Shown here piece by piece: positions 56,377-64,000 of a stretch of DNA of 64,000 bases. The first letter of the stretch is position 1; each line of letters begins with the position of its first letter. A program made the position numbers and the translations under genes. The DNA comes from Microvirga terricola (GTDB taxonomy: Bacteria; Pseudomonadota; Alphaproteobacteria; Rhizobiales; Beijerinckiaceae): NCBI RefSeq assembly GCF_011777495.1, contig NZ_JAATJS010000004.1:459724-523723 (forward strand). The letters run 5' to 3'. The notes under the pieces are model-generated. The model searched no databases. It had not been told where the DNA came from and worked only from the letters and a program-made list of their open reading frames with translations.

Positions 56377-56772
56377 TTAGAAGACCTTGCAGAGCACTTC
56401 GCCGCCCACGTTCTTCTCCCGGGCCTCATGATCGGCCATCACGCCCTGGGGCGTCGAGAGAATGGTGATACCGAGGCCATCGGCCACGCGCGGCATAGCG
56501 TCAACGGAAGAGTACACGCGGCGGCCCGGCTTGGAGACGCGCTCGATGGAGCGGATCACCGGCTGGCCGTCGTAGTACTTCAGCTCGATCGAAAACTCGG
56601 TGCGGCCATTGCCGAACTCGGTCTGCGAGTAATCGCGGATGTAGCCCTCGGACTTGAGAACCTCGAGGACACGGGCGCGAAGCTTCGAGCCAGGGGTCGA
56701 AACGGTTCCGCGACGGCGCATCTGCGCGTTGCGGATACGGGTGAGCATATCGCCCAACGGATCGTTGATCAT
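56377..56772 (-). CDS. rpsH: 30S ribosomal protein S8
   Basis: A primary binder of the 16S central domain, 131 residues. [20 protein letters not shown] starts it and [26 protein letters not shown] ends it. In E. coli S8 also regulates the spc operon by binding an rRNA-like mRNA site near rplE; whether that site is present here was not examined by folding. Confidence 0.97.
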   Translation of the reverse strand: MINDPLGDMLTRIRNAQMRRRGTVSTPGSKLRARVLEVLKSEGYIRDYSQTEFGNGRTEFSIELKYYDGQPVIRSIERVSKPGRRVYSSVDAMPRVADGLGITILSTPQGVMADHEAREKNVGGEVLCKVF

Positions 56773-56785
56773 CAGATGCCCTCCC

Positions 56786-57091
56786 TTACCAGCTGGACTT
56801 CACGAGGCCCGGGATCTTGCCCTGGGAACCCAGCTCGCGCAGAGCGATACGCGACATGCCGAGCTTACGGTAGTAAGCGCGCGGACGGCCCGACACCTCG
56901 CAACGATTGCGGATGCGCGACGGGCTCGAGTTGCGCGGCAGCTCAGCCAGCTTGAGGCGCGCCTCGAAGCGCTCCTCCATGGACTTTGCCTCGTCGTTAG
57001 CGACCGCCAGGAGGCGCTCACGACGGCCCGCGAACTTCTTCACGAGCTTGCGACGAAGCTTGTTCTTCTCAATAGAGCTTTTCTTAGCCAT
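56786..57091 (-). CDS. rpsN: 30S ribosomal protein S14 (zinc-free type)
   Basis: A 30S head protein, 101 residues, starting [27 protein letters not shown] and ending [24 protein letters not shown]. The family splits into a short zinc-binding form with two CxxC pairs and a long zinc-free form. Here only one Cys (RCEVSGRPR) remains, so it is the zinc-free long form usual in alphaproteobacteria. Confidence 0.97.
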   Translation of the reverse strand: MAKKSSIEKNKLRRKLVKKFAGRRERLLAVANDEAKSMEERFEARLKLAELPRNSSPSRIRNRCEVSGRPRAYYRKLGMSRIALRELGSQGKIPGLVKSSW

Positions 57092-57130
57092 TCGATTTAT
57101 CTCCAGTGTCCGCGTCTGAGGACAGTATCC

Positions 57131-57697
57131 TCACTGCCGGAACGGGAAGTTGAAGTGACGCAGCAGAGCACGGGCTTCGTCGTCGGTCTTCGCCGTGGTG
57201 GCGATGACGACGTCCATACCCCAAACCTGCTCGACCTTGTCGTAGTTGATCTCAGGGAACACCAGGTGCTCCTTGATACCGAGCGCGTAGTTGCCGCGGC
57301 CGTCGAACGACTTGGGGTTCAGGCCCCGGAAGTCGCGGACGCGGGGAAGCGCGATCGTCACGAGACGGTCCATGAACTCGTACATACGAGCCTTACGGAG
57401 CGTGACCTTGGCGCCGATCGGCATGTTCTCGCGAACCTTGAACTGCGAGATCGCCTTGCGGGCCTTCGTGATCACCGGCTTCTGGCCGGCGATGAGCGCG
57501 AGGTCAGCTGCCGCAACGGACGCCTTCTTCGAGTCGGCCGTCGATTCGCCAACGCCCATGTTCAGCACGATCTTGGTGATCGTGGGAACTTCCATGGGGT
57601 TCTTGTAGCCGAATTCCTTGATCAGCGCGGGACGCACCACTTCTTCGTAGTGCTTGCGCAGACGCGGGGTGTAGGCATCAACCTGAGTCTTAGCCAT
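57131..57697 (-). CDS. rplE: 50S ribosomal protein L5
   Basis: A 5S rRNA-binding protein that contacts P-site tRNA and 30S S13, 188 residues. [41 protein letters not shown], and [30 protein letters not shown] are diagnostic. Its start overlaps the rplX stop by 8 bases, so translation is coupled. Confidence 0.96.
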   Translation of the reverse strand: MAKTQVDAYTPRLRKHYEEVVRPALIKEFGYKNPMEVPTITKIVLNMGVGESTADSKKASVAAADLALIAGQKPVITKARKAISQFKVRENMPIGAKVTLRKARMYEFMDRLVTIALPRVRDFRGLNPKSFDGRGNYALGIKEHLVFPEINYDKVEQVWGMDVVIATTAKTDDEARALLRHFNFPFRQ

Positions 57698-58007
57698 CGA
57701 TCAGGTCTCCCGAACGCTTGGCGAAACGAACCTTGCGGCCGTCGTCCATAACCTTGAAACCAACCCGGGTCGGCTTGCCGTCCTTCGGGTCCGCATAAGC
57801 CAGGTTCGACAGATGGATCGGCGCCTCTTTCGAGATGATGCCGCCTTCTTGCGCTGCCGTCTGGCGCTGATGACGCTTCACCAGGTTCACGCCGCGGACA
57901 ACCGCGCGCTCTTCCTTCGGCATCACCTGCACGACTTCACCGGTCTTGCCCTTGTCGCGACCGGTCAAAATGACGACCTTGTCGCCCTTCTTGATCTTCG
58001 CGGCCAT
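57690..58007 (-). CDS. rplX: 50S ribosomal protein L24
   Basis: An assembly initiator for 50S, 105 residues. The KOW motif [23 protein letters not shown] is at residues 6-28, with [48 protein letters not shown] following. It overlaps the rplN stop by one base and rplE by eight. Confidence 0.96.
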   Translation of the reverse strand: MAAKIKKGDKVVILTGRDKGKTGEVVQVMPKEERAVVRGVNLVKRHQRQTAAQEGGIISKEAPIHLSNLAYADPKDGKPTRVGFKVMDDGRKVRFAKRSGDLIDG

Positions 58008-58375
58008 TAGAGCACCTCCGGTGCCAGCGAAATGATTTTCATGTGATTCTTGGCACGCAGTTCACGCGGAACGGGGCCGAAGATACGGGTGCCCACGGGC
58101 TCTTTCTGATTGTTGATCAGAACCGCGGCGTTCCGGTCGAACCGGATGACCGATCCGTCAACGCGACGGATGTCCTTGGCCGTGCGAACGACGACCGCCT
58201 TCATGACGTCGCCCTTTTTCACGCGGCCGCGCGGAATAGCCTCTTTCACGGATACGACGATGATATCGCCGACGGAAGCGTACTTACGCTTCGAACCGCC
58301 GAGAACCTTGATGCACATCACGCGACGAGCGCCGGAGTTATCGGCGACGTCAAGATTCGTCTGCATCTGGATCAT
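58007..58375 (-). CDS. rplN: 50S ribosomal protein L14
   Basis: Binds 23S rRNA and contacts 30S at a subunit bridge, 122 residues. [30 protein letters not shown] and the C-terminal [28 protein letters not shown] are typical. A 161-base spacer with a strong hairpin precedes it (after rpsQ). Confidence 0.97.
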   Translation of the reverse strand: MIQMQTNLDVADNSGARRVMCIKVLGGSKRKYASVGDIIVVSVKEAIPRGRVKKGDVMKAVVVRTAKDIRRVDGSVIRFDRNAAVLINNQKEPVGTRIFGPVPRELRAKNHMKIISLAPEVL

Positions 58376-58482
58376 GGCTTTGATCCTTTCCTTTGTTTCA
58401 GACAGGTTTCCGGCTTAGGCACGATTACCTTTCCGGACTACGCCTGACGGAGATCTGATGTCCCCTGCCCTTCATGTCGAGA

Positions 58483-58509
58483 AAGGCGGCCGTATACACG
58501 AGCCGCCTT
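58483..58509. repeat. Hairpin in the rpsQ-rplN spacer
   Basis: AAGGCGGC (58483-58490) and its complement GCCGCCTT (58502-58509) around an 11-base loop. On the minus strand it lies between rpsQ and rplN and is followed by a pyrimidine-rich but not T-run stretch, so termination would be weak. It may be an attenuator or RNase processing site. Confidence 0.6.
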
Positions 58510-58536
58510 CGTAAGACAACCCCTACCGGAGGCCGA

Positions 58537-58776
58537 TTAGGCCTTCGATTGGTCGATGAGCACCCAGGTCTTGAGTTTGGAGAGCGGCTTGGTCTCTTCA
58601 ATGAAGACCGTGTCGCCCACCTTGGCTACATTGTTCTCATCGTGAGCGTGGTAGTTCTTCGTCTTACGCACGGTCTTTTTCATGACCGGGTGCGTGAAAC
58701 GGCGCTCCACCTTCACGACGACCGTCTTGTCCTGCTTGTCGCTGACAACGACGCCCTGCAAAACGCGCTTCGGCAT
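58537..58776 (-). CDS. rpsQ: 30S ribosomal protein S17
   Basis: A primary binder of the 16S 5' domain with an OB fold, 79 residues. [37 protein letters not shown] is diagnostic. Eleven bases after rpmC. Confidence 0.96.
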   Translation of the reverse strand: MPKRVLQGVVVSDKQDKTVVVKVERRFTHPVMKKTVRKTKNYHAHDENNVAKVGDTVFIEETKPLSKLKTWVLIDQSKA

Positions 58777-58787
58777 CTTGATCCCCT

Positions 58788-59000
58788 TTAAGCCTTCGCC
58801 GACGCCGACTTCTGGCGCTGCAGCGTCTTGACGCGAGCGATGTCCTTGCGGACCTCCTTCACGCGTCCCGTATTCTCGAGCTGCCCCGTCGCACGCTGGA
58901 AGCGAAGGTTGAACTGCTCCTTCTTGAGGGTGAGCAGCTCATCCGTCAGCTGGTCCGTCGACATCGCCTTGAGGTCGGAGGTTCTCTGCTTGGACTTCAT
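58788..59000 (-). CDS. rpmC: 50S ribosomal protein L29
   Basis: A helical hairpin protein at the exit-tunnel rim, where trigger factor and SRP dock with L23. It is 70 residues. [53 protein letters not shown] matches the family. The start at MKSKQRTS is preferred; a longer frame continues upstream into rplP. Confidence 0.95.
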   Translation of the reverse strand: MKSKQRTSDLKAMSTDQLTDELLTLKKEQFNLRFQRATGQLENTGRVKEVRKDIARVKTLQRQKSASAKA

Positions 59001-59010
59001 GATTCCCTCC

Positions 59011-59424
59011 TTACTCCGCAATGCGCTGGATGAAGCGCGTCTTGATCGGGAGCTTGGCCGCGCCGAGACGGAGCGCCTCACGGGCGGTCTCCTCCGGCAC
59101 GCCGTCGATCTCGAACATGATGCGGCCAGGCTTCACGCGAGCTGCCCAATATTCGGGCGCGCCCTTACCTTTACCCATACGCACTTCGGTCGGCTTGGTC
59201 GACACCGGCACGTCCGGGAAAATGCGGATCCACACACGGCCCGCACGCTTCATGGCGCGGGTGATCGCGCGGCGAGCCGCTTCGATCTGACGAGCGTTCA
59301 CACGCTCGGGTTCCATCGCCTTCAGGCCGAACTGGCCGAAGTTGAGGTCCGTGCCGCCCTTCGCGGTACCGGAAATCCGGCCCTTGAACTGCTTACGGAA
59401 CTTGGTTTTCTTCGGTTGCAACAT
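59011..59424 (-). CDS. rplP: 50S ribosomal protein L16
   Basis: Sits at the A site of 50S near the peptidyl transferase centre, 137 residues. [24 protein letters not shown] starts it and [49 protein letters not shown] is the core, including the conserved Arg loop. Gene order between rpsC and rpmC is standard. Confidence 0.97.
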   Translation of the reverse strand: MLQPKKTKFRKQFKGRISGTAKGGTDLNFGQFGLKAMEPERVNARQIEAARRAITRAMKRAGRVWIRIFPDVPVSTKPTEVRMGKGKGAPEYWAARVKPGRIMFEIDGVPEETAREALRLGAAKLPIKTRFIQRIAE

Positions 59425-59448
59425 GGCAAACCTCTCCTGACCCCTCGG

Positions 59449-60153
59449 TTACGCCGCTTGCTCGCGGCGGCCACCCGAGCGGCCTCCGTCTTCGTTCATC
59501 CGCTTGTCCTGAGCCATCGGGTCGTGCTCAAGGATTTCGCCCTTGAAGATCCAGACCTTGATGCCGCAGGTGCCGTAGGTCGTGAAGGCCGTCGCTGTGC
59601 CGTAATCGACATCCGCACGCAGCGTGTGCAGCGGAACGCGGCCCTCGCGGTACCATTCCTGGCGGGCGATTTCAGCGCCACCCAGACGGCCCGAGCAGTT
59701 GATACGGATGCCTTCGGCGCCCAGACGCATCGCCGACTGAACGGCGCGCTTCATGGCGCGGCGGAACGCAACGCGGCGCTCGAGCTGCTGAGCGATCGAA
59801 TCGGCGACCAGGGTCGCATCGACTTCCGGCTTGCGGACTTCGACGATGTTGATCGCCACATCAGCGTCCGTCATCTTGTTGACGAGCTTGCGCAGCTTCT
59901 CGATGTCGGCGCCCTTCTTGCCGATCACGACACCCGGGCGACCCGAGTGGATGGTGACGCGGCACTTCTTGTGCGGACGCTCAATCACGATCTTCGAAAC
60001 GGCGGCCTGCTTGAGCTGCTTCAGGAGGGCATCGCGGATCGCCATGTCCTCATGCACCAGCTTAGAGTACTCGCCCTTGCCGGCGAACCAGCGCGAGTCC
60101 CAGGTCCGGTTGATGCCGAGCCGAAGACCGATCGGGTTTACTTTCTGACCCAT
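59449..60153 (-). CDS. rpsC: 30S ribosomal protein S3
   Basis: Guards mRNA entry on the 30S head and has helicase activity with S4/S5. 234 residues: [24 protein letters not shown] start; type-II KH domain about residues 40-110 with [17 protein letters not shown] (GxxG loop); C-terminal domain with [50 protein letters not shown]. The tail ([15 protein letters not shown]) is variable. Confidence 0.97.
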   Translation of the reverse strand: MGQKVNPIGLRLGINRTWDSRWFAGKGEYSKLVHEDMAIRDALLKQLKQAAVSKIVIERPHKKCRVTIHSGRPGVVIGKKGADIEKLRKLVNKMTDADVAINIVEVRKPEVDATLVADSIAQQLERRVAFRRAMKRAVQSAMRLGAEGIRINCSGRLGGAEIARQEWYREGRVPLHTLRADVDYGTATAFTTYGTCGIKVWIFKGEILEHDPMAQDKRMNEDGGRSGGRREQAA

Positions 60154-60164
60154 CTGGTTCTCCT

Positions 60165-60545
60165 TTACGCCTGTTCGGCGACTTCCCGAACCACGATCGT
60201 GAGGTTCGAGAACGGCTTCATGATACGAGCGCCCCGGCCACGAGCCCGGGCGTGGAAGCGCTTCATGACAAGCGCCTTGCCGACGAAGGCCTGGCTGACG
60301 ATGAGATCATCCACATCGAGGTTGTGGTTGTTCTCAGCGTTGGCGATGGCACTCTGCAGGCATTTTCTGACGTCCTGCGCAATACGCTTGCGCGAGAACT
60401 CGAGATCGGCGAGCGCAGTCGAAACCTTCTTGCCGCGGATCAGGCCCGCAACAAGATTGAGCTTCTGGGGACTGACGCGCAGCATGCGGGCGACGGCTTG
60501 AGCCTCATTGTCGCCCAGCGCGCGAGGAGTAGCGGCCTTACCCAT
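60165..60545 (-). CDS. rplV: 50S ribosomal protein L22
   Basis: Lines the exit tunnel with an extended beta-hairpin, 126 residues. [62 protein letters not shown] is family-typical. The tip region ([21 protein letters not shown]) matches the tunnel-constriction loop, where macrolide-resistance changes occur. Confidence 0.96.
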   Translation of the reverse strand: MGKAATPRALGDNEAQAVARMLRVSPQKLNLVAGLIRGKKVSTALADLEFSRKRIAQDVRKCLQSAIANAENNHNLDVDDLIVSQAFVGKALVMKRFHARARGRGARIMKPFSNLTIVVREVAEQA

Positions 60546-60546
60546 A

Positions 60547-60825
60547 TTACTTCCTCTTCGCCTTCTTGTCCGCCGCGTGGCCGTGGAAGGTGCGGGTCGG
60601 CGAGAACTCGCCGAACTTGTGACCCACCATTTCCTCGCTCACGTAGACGGGAATGTGCTTCTGACCGTTGTAGACCCCGAACGTGAGGCCCACGAACTGC
60701 GGGAGGATCGTGGAGCGGCGGCTCCAGATCTTGATGACCTCGTTGCGGCCCGACCCACGGGCAGCCTCGGCCTTCTTGAGGAGGTAGCCGTCGACGAACG
60801 GACCCTTCCAAAGCGAACGTGCCAT
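60547..60825 (-). CDS. rpsS: 30S ribosomal protein S19
   Basis: A 30S head protein that binds S13 and contacts A-site tRNA, 92 residues. [67 protein letters not shown] are diagnostic. Starts one base after rplV's neighbouring stop spacing; ends 15 bases after rplB's stop. Confidence 0.97.
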   Translation of the reverse strand: MARSLWKGPFVDGYLLKKAEAARGSGRNEVIKIWSRRSTILPQFVGLTFGVYNGQKHIPVYVSEEMVGHKFGEFSPTRTFHGHAADKKAKRK

Positions 60826-60840
60826 GACGTGCCTCTGTCC

Positions 60841-61677
60841 TTACTTCTTCCGTGCGTGGCGGCTCGACACGATGAACTTGTCGGTCCGCTTGTTCGAACG
60901 GGTTTTCTTGCCCTTGGTCGGAATGCCCCACGGCGTCACCGGATGGCGACCGCCCGAGGTGCGACCCTCACCACCACCGTGCGGGTGGTCGATCGGGTTC
61001 ATCGTAACGCCGCGGTTGTGCGGACGCTTGCCGAGCCAGCGATTACGACCGGCCTTGCCGATCGAGGTGTTCATGTGGTCCGGGTTCGACACAGCGCCGA
61101 CGCTGGCGAAGCACAGGCCGTGAACTAGGCGCTGCTCGCCGGAGTTCAGGCGGACCGTGACGTAGCCCTGGTCGCGACCCACGATCTGAGCGTAGGTGCC
61201 GGCCGAGCGGGCGATGGCGCCGCCGCGGCCGATCTTGAGCTCCACATTGTGGATGATCGTGCCCACGGGCATGTTGCCGATCGGCATCGCGTTGCCGGGC
61301 TTGATGTCGACCTGCTCGCCGGCCGTCACCTGATCGCCGACAGCGAGACGCTGCGGAGCCAGGATGTAGGACAGCTCGCCGTCCGCGTAGCGGATCAGGG
61401 CGATGAAAGCGGTGCGGTTCGGATCGTACTCGATCCGGTCCACGGTCGCTACATCGCCCATACGGCCGCGACGCTTGAAATCGACCAGGCGCAGGGTGCG
61501 CTTGTGACCACCGCCGCGGAAGCGAACGGTGACACGGCCGAGGTTGTTGCGGCCGCCGGAGGACTTCTTGCCCTCCGTCAGAGCCTTGACCGGCTTGCCC
61601 TTGTAGAGCTCGCTGCGGTCGACGATCACCAGCTGGCGGAGGCCGGGGGTGATTGGTTTGAAAGTCTTCAAAGCCAT
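60841..61677 (-). CDS. rplB: 50S ribosomal protein L2
   Basis: Organises the peptidyl transferase centre and subunit joining, 278 residues. [35 protein letters not shown] start; [52 protein letters not shown] core; C-terminal [43 protein letters not shown] with the conserved catalytic-region His. Confidence 0.97.
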   Translation of the reverse strand: MALKTFKPITPGLRQLVIVDRSELYKGKPVKALTEGKKSSGGRNNLGRVTVRFRGGGHKRTLRLVDFKRRGRMGDVATVDRIEYDPNRTAFIALIRYADGELSYILAPQRLAVGDQVTAGEQVDIKPGNAMPIGNMPVGTIIHNVELKIGRGGAIARSAGTYAQIVGRDQGYVTVRLNSGEQRLVHGLCFASVGAVSNPDHMNTSIGKAGRNRWLGKRPHNRGVTMNPIDHPHGGGEGRTSGGRHPVTPWGIPTKGKKTRSNKRTDKFIVSSRHARKK

Positions 61678-61697
61678 CGGATCACTCTCTCAACCGA

Positions 61698-61994
61698 TCA
61701 GAGGCCCGTCGTGACGTCGATGGTCTGGCCCTCTTCGAGGGTCACAACCGCCTTCTTCACGTCCGACCGCTGGCCGCGGGTGCCGCGGAACAACTTCACT
61801 TTGCCCTTGGTGACGATCGTGTTGACGCTCTTCACCTTGACATCGAACAGCTTCTCAACCGCTTCCTTGATCTGCGGCTTCGTCGCATTCGGCGACACCT
61901 TGAAGACGACCTTGTTCTGATCGGACAGGGTCGTAGCCTTCTCGGTGATCACCGGGCTTACGATCACATCGTAATGGCGCGGATCCAGGCTCAT
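61698..61994 (-). CDS. rplW: 50S ribosomal protein L23
   Basis: The tunnel-exit docking protein for trigger factor and SRP, 98 residues. [83 protein letters not shown] is diagnostic. Its ATG overlaps the rplD stop by four bases (ATGA). Confidence 0.96.
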   Translation of the reverse strand: MSLDPRHYDVIVSPVITEKATTLSDQNKVVFKVSPNATKPQIKEAVEKLFDVKVKSVNTIVTKGKVKLFRGTRGQRSDVKKAVVTLEEGQTIDVTTGL

Positions 61995-62611
61995 TTGAAG
62001 CGCGCCTCCAGCGCATCGACAGCCGCCTTCGTGAGAACGAGCTTCTCGCGACGGAGAATGTCATAGACGTTGATGCCCTGCACCGGCAGGACGTCGATGT
62101 TCGGGATGTTGCGAGCAGCCCGCTGGAAGTTCGTCTCGATCTCGGCGCCGCCGATGATCAGGGCGTTGGCAAGACCGAGCTTGCCGAAACGCTCGACGAG
62201 AGCCTTCGTCTTCGCCTCAGTCAGCTTCACGTCATCGACGACGATGATCGAAGCATCCTTGGCCTTCGACGACAGGGCGTGCCGCAGAGCCAGAGCGCGG
62301 ACCTTCTTCGGCAGGTCGTGAGCATGGCTACGAACCTGCGGACCGAAGGCACGACCGCCGCCCCGGAACTGGGGCGCGCTCGCAGCGCCGTGACGGGCGC
62401 TACCGGTGCCCTTCTGCTTGTAGAGCTTCTTGGTCGTCCGGTCGATGTCCGAACGATTCTTGACAGCGTGCGTACCGGCCTGGCGCTTGGCAAGCTGCCA
62501 GCGGACGCAACGGGCGAGCAGGTCGGCGCGCGGATCGAGACCGAAAATCGTCTCGTTCAGATCGACCGAACCGGCCTTCTTGCCCTCAAGCGTGGTGATA
62601 TCGAGCTTCAT
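61991..62611 (-). CDS. rplD: 50S ribosomal protein L4
   Basis: Lines the exit tunnel with a long loop, 206 residues. [27 protein letters not shown] start. The tunnel loop contains [42 protein letters not shown]. In E. coli L4 shuts down its own operon by attenuation. The start at MKLDI (62611) forms a TGATG junction with the rplC stop. Confidence 0.96.
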   Translation of the reverse strand: MKLDITTLEGKKAGSVDLNETIFGLDPRADLLARCVRWQLAKRQAGTHAVKNRSDIDRTTKKLYKQKGTGSARHGAASAPQFRGGGRAFGPQVRSHAHDLPKKVRALALRHALSSKAKDASIIVVDDVKLTEAKTKALVERFGKLGLANALIIGGAEIETNFQRAARNIPNIDVLPVQGINVYDILRREKLVLTKAAVDALEARFK

Positions 62612-63327
62612 CACGCATTCTCCTCTTGGGCTGCCGGCGCAGCATCGTTAGCACCCGTGCGGAACGCGCCGGGCATCGGCACCTCCTTGGGCAGCTTCCG
62701 CTTCACCGCATCGCGGACGAAGATCCAGCCGCCGGCAACGCCAGGAACGGCGCCTTCGACGAGGATCAGACCGCGCTCGACGTCGGTCGACACGACACGC
62801 AGGTTCTGCGTGGTGACGCGCTCGACACCGAGGTGACCCGGCATCTTCTTGTTCTTGAAGGTCTTGCCCGGGTCCTGACGGCCACCGGTCGAACCGATCG
62901 AGCGGTGCGACACCGACACACCGTGCGAGGCGCGCAGACCGCCGAAGTTCCAGCGCTTCATACCACCGGCGAAGCCCTTACCCGTCGTGATGCCCGTGAC
63001 GTCCACGAACTGCCCGGCAATGAAGTGATCAGCGGTGATCTCGGCGCCGACCGGGATGACGGCATCCTCGGAGACGCGGAATTCCGCGAGCTTGCGCTTC
63101 GGCTCGACCTGAGCGACGGCAAACCGTCCGCGCTCGGCCTTCGAAACGTTCTTGACCTTGGCCTTGCCGACGCCGACCTGCAGCGCGGTGTAGCCGTTCT
63201 TATCCTTGGTCCGATGGGCGACCACTTGGCACTGATCGACCTTAAGAACCGTGACCGGGACATGCTCACCGGCATCCGTGAAGATGCGGGTCATCCCGAG
63301 TTTCTGTGCAATGACGCCTGAGCGCAT
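62611..63327 (-). CDS. rplC: 50S ribosomal protein L3
   Basis: An early-assembling 50S protein near the peptidyl transferase centre, 238 residues. [29 protein letters not shown] start. The extension [35 protein letters not shown] reaches the catalytic centre; the Gln in GGRQDPG is a known methylation site in E. coli (by PrmB). The tail is alphaproteobacterial-type with [12 protein letters not shown]. Confidence 0.97.
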   Translation of the reverse strand: MRSGVIAQKLGMTRIFTDAGEHVPVTVLKVDQCQVVAHRTKDKNGYTALQVGVGKAKVKNVSKAERGRFAVAQVEPKRKLAEFRVSEDAVIPVGAEITADHFIAGQFVDVTGITTGKGFAGGMKRWNFGGLRASHGVSVSHRSIGSTGGRQDPGKTFKNKKMPGHLGVERVTTQNLRVVSTDVERGLILVEGAVPGVAGGWIFVRDAVKRKLPKEVPMPGAFRTGANDAAPAAQEENA

Positions 63328-63377
63328 GTGCGTATCCTCTCGACGTGTCTACCGTTAACCCCAAACCCCAAGAGGGC

Positions 63378-63686
63378 TTAGAGCTTGATTTCCACGTCCA
63401 CGCCCGCAGCGAGGTCGAGCTTCATCAGCGCGTCCACGGTCTGGGGAGTGGGGTCCACGATATCGAGAACGCGCTTGTGAGTGCGCATCTCGAACTGCTC
63501 ACGCGACTTCTTGTCGATGTGAGGCGAGCGAAGAACCGTAAAGCGCTCGATGCGCGTCGGCAGCGGGATGGGCCCGCGCACCTGGGCGCCGGTCCGCTTC
63601 GCGGTCGACACGATTTCACGCGTCGATGCGTCGAGGATCCGGTGATCGAACGCCTTAAGGCGAATGCGAATATTCTGACCGTTCAT
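63378..63686 (-). CDS. rpsJ: 30S ribosomal protein S10 (NusE)
   Basis: A 30S head protein that also works with NusB in transcription antitermination. 102 residues: [69 protein letters not shown] is diagnostic. Leads the S10 operon behind tuf. Confidence 0.97.
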   Translation of the reverse strand: MNGQNIRIRLKAFDHRILDASTREIVSTAKRTGAQVRGPIPLPTRIERFTVLRSPHIDKKSREQFEMRTHKRVLDIVDPTPQTVDALMKLDLAAGVDVEIKL

Positions 63687-63712
63687 GGGTTGCCCCGTTC
63701 AGCGAAGAAGGA

Positions 63713-63733
63713 ATGGCCGGCCGAACCGGCCAT
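63713..63733. repeat. Hairpin between tuf and rpsJ
   Basis: ATGGCCGG (63713-63720) and its complement CCGGCCAT (63726-63733) around a five-base loop. On the minus strand it lies 20 bases after the tuf stop and is followed by a T/C-rich stretch, so it may partly terminate tuf transcripts or attenuate the S10 operon. Confidence 0.6.
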
Positions 63734-63753
63734 GTCCCTCGTCGATCCTGTGA

Positions 63754-64000
63754 TTAATCCATAACTGCTGCGACGACGCCGGCGCCGACGGTGCGGCCGC
63801 CTTCACGGATAGCGAAGCGGAGCTTCTCTTCCATGGCGATCGGAACGATCAGCTGAACTTCCATGGCGATGTTGTCGCCAGGCATCACCATCTCGGTTCC
63901 TTCCGGCAGCGTCACCACGCCCGTCACGTCCGTAGTGCGGAAGTAGAACTGCGGACGGTAGTTCGTGAAGAACGGCGTATGACGACCGCCCTCTTCCTTG
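63754..64000 (-). CDS. tuf: Elongation factor Tu, C-terminal part
   Basis: The GTPase delivering aminoacyl-tRNA to the ribosome. Only the last 81 codons are in the window: [75 protein letters not shown], the C-terminal end of domain 3. The rest continues past base 64000. The gene just precedes rpsJ as in the standard str-S10 arrangement. Confidence 0.95.
   Translation of the reverse strand, partial: KEEGGRHTPFFTNYRPQFYFRTTDVTGVVTLPEGTEMVMPGDNIAMEVQLIVPIAMEEKLRFAIREGGRTVGAGVVAAVMD

Overview
The window is a chromosomal segment of an alphaproteobacterium, most likely a Hyphomicrobiales (Rhizobiales) member. The signs are a Porin_2-type porin at the left edge, an ExoR-like Sel1 protein, an ATP12-family F1 chaperone, a zinc-free 101-residue S14, 666- and 510-residue propionyl-CoA carboxylase subunits, and several GC-rich dispersed palindromes of the kind common in this order. 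A Microvirga-like genus is possible but cannot be fixed from this sequence. Two hand-counted 60-base lines give about 63% GC in the core and about 46-48% in one small island near 36.2-36.9 kb.

Region by region. 0-7 kb: porin N-terminus, a small secreted protein, then a four-gene same-strand cluster encoding aspartate 4-decarboxylase, two tandem AspT-type aspartate:alanine antiporters and an HdeD-family membrane protein. Together these read as a proton-consuming, pH-protective aspartate-to-alanine cycle. 7-10.5 kb: a flavin and NAD(P)H redox group (LLM oxidoreductase, aldo/keto reductase, Old Yellow Enzyme). 10.5-14.5 kb: DHFR-like protein, aquaporin Z, ceramidase-like membrane hydrolase, exonuclease III with a tiny glycine-tailed membrane protein behind it, and ExoR-like regulator. 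14.5-20 kb: ilvD, methylcrotonyl-CoA carboxylase beta-type subunit, a lipoprotein, lipB and a tRNA-Leu(GAG). 20-28.7 kb: mgtE, GH25 lysozyme-like lipoprotein, isovaleryl-CoA dehydrogenase, RraA-like protein, YdcF-like protein, and small conserved genes.

28.7-40.7 kb: pccA and pccB lie about 6 kb apart on the same strand, separated by a VOC dioxygenase/hydrolase pair (MhqO/MhqD-like), an ABC-F ATPase, a cysteine-synthase-family enzyme and a low-GC GIY-YIG-like gene. pccB, ATP12, a HAD phosphatase and a GNAT acetyltransferase follow one another on the minus strand. 40.7-49.1 kb: RluA-family pseudouridine synthase, a Gly/Phe/His-rich secreted protein, CrcB, two secreted proteins (one TPR-like), and a tight rarA-GNAT-Do-protease run.

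49.1-64 kb: the complete S10-spc-alpha superoperon on the minus strand, in the canonical order tuf-rpsJ-rplC-rplD-rplW-rplB-rpsS-rplV-rpsC-rplP-rpmC-rpsQ-rplN-rplX-rplE-rpsN-rpsH-rplF-rplR-rpsE-rpmD-rplO-secY-adk-rpsM-rpsK-rpoA-rplQ. It ends in a clear intrinsic terminator. tuf is cut by the window edge. Spacers at rplO/secY, rplN/rpsQ and tuf/rpsJ contain unusual hairpins.

Most of the window is ordinary core genome. I did not find a convincing undescribed defence or mobile system. The best second-look items are the doubled AspT acid-homeostasis cluster, the low-GC GIY-YIG-like insert, the structured rplO-secY spacer, and the set of distinct palindromic repeat families.
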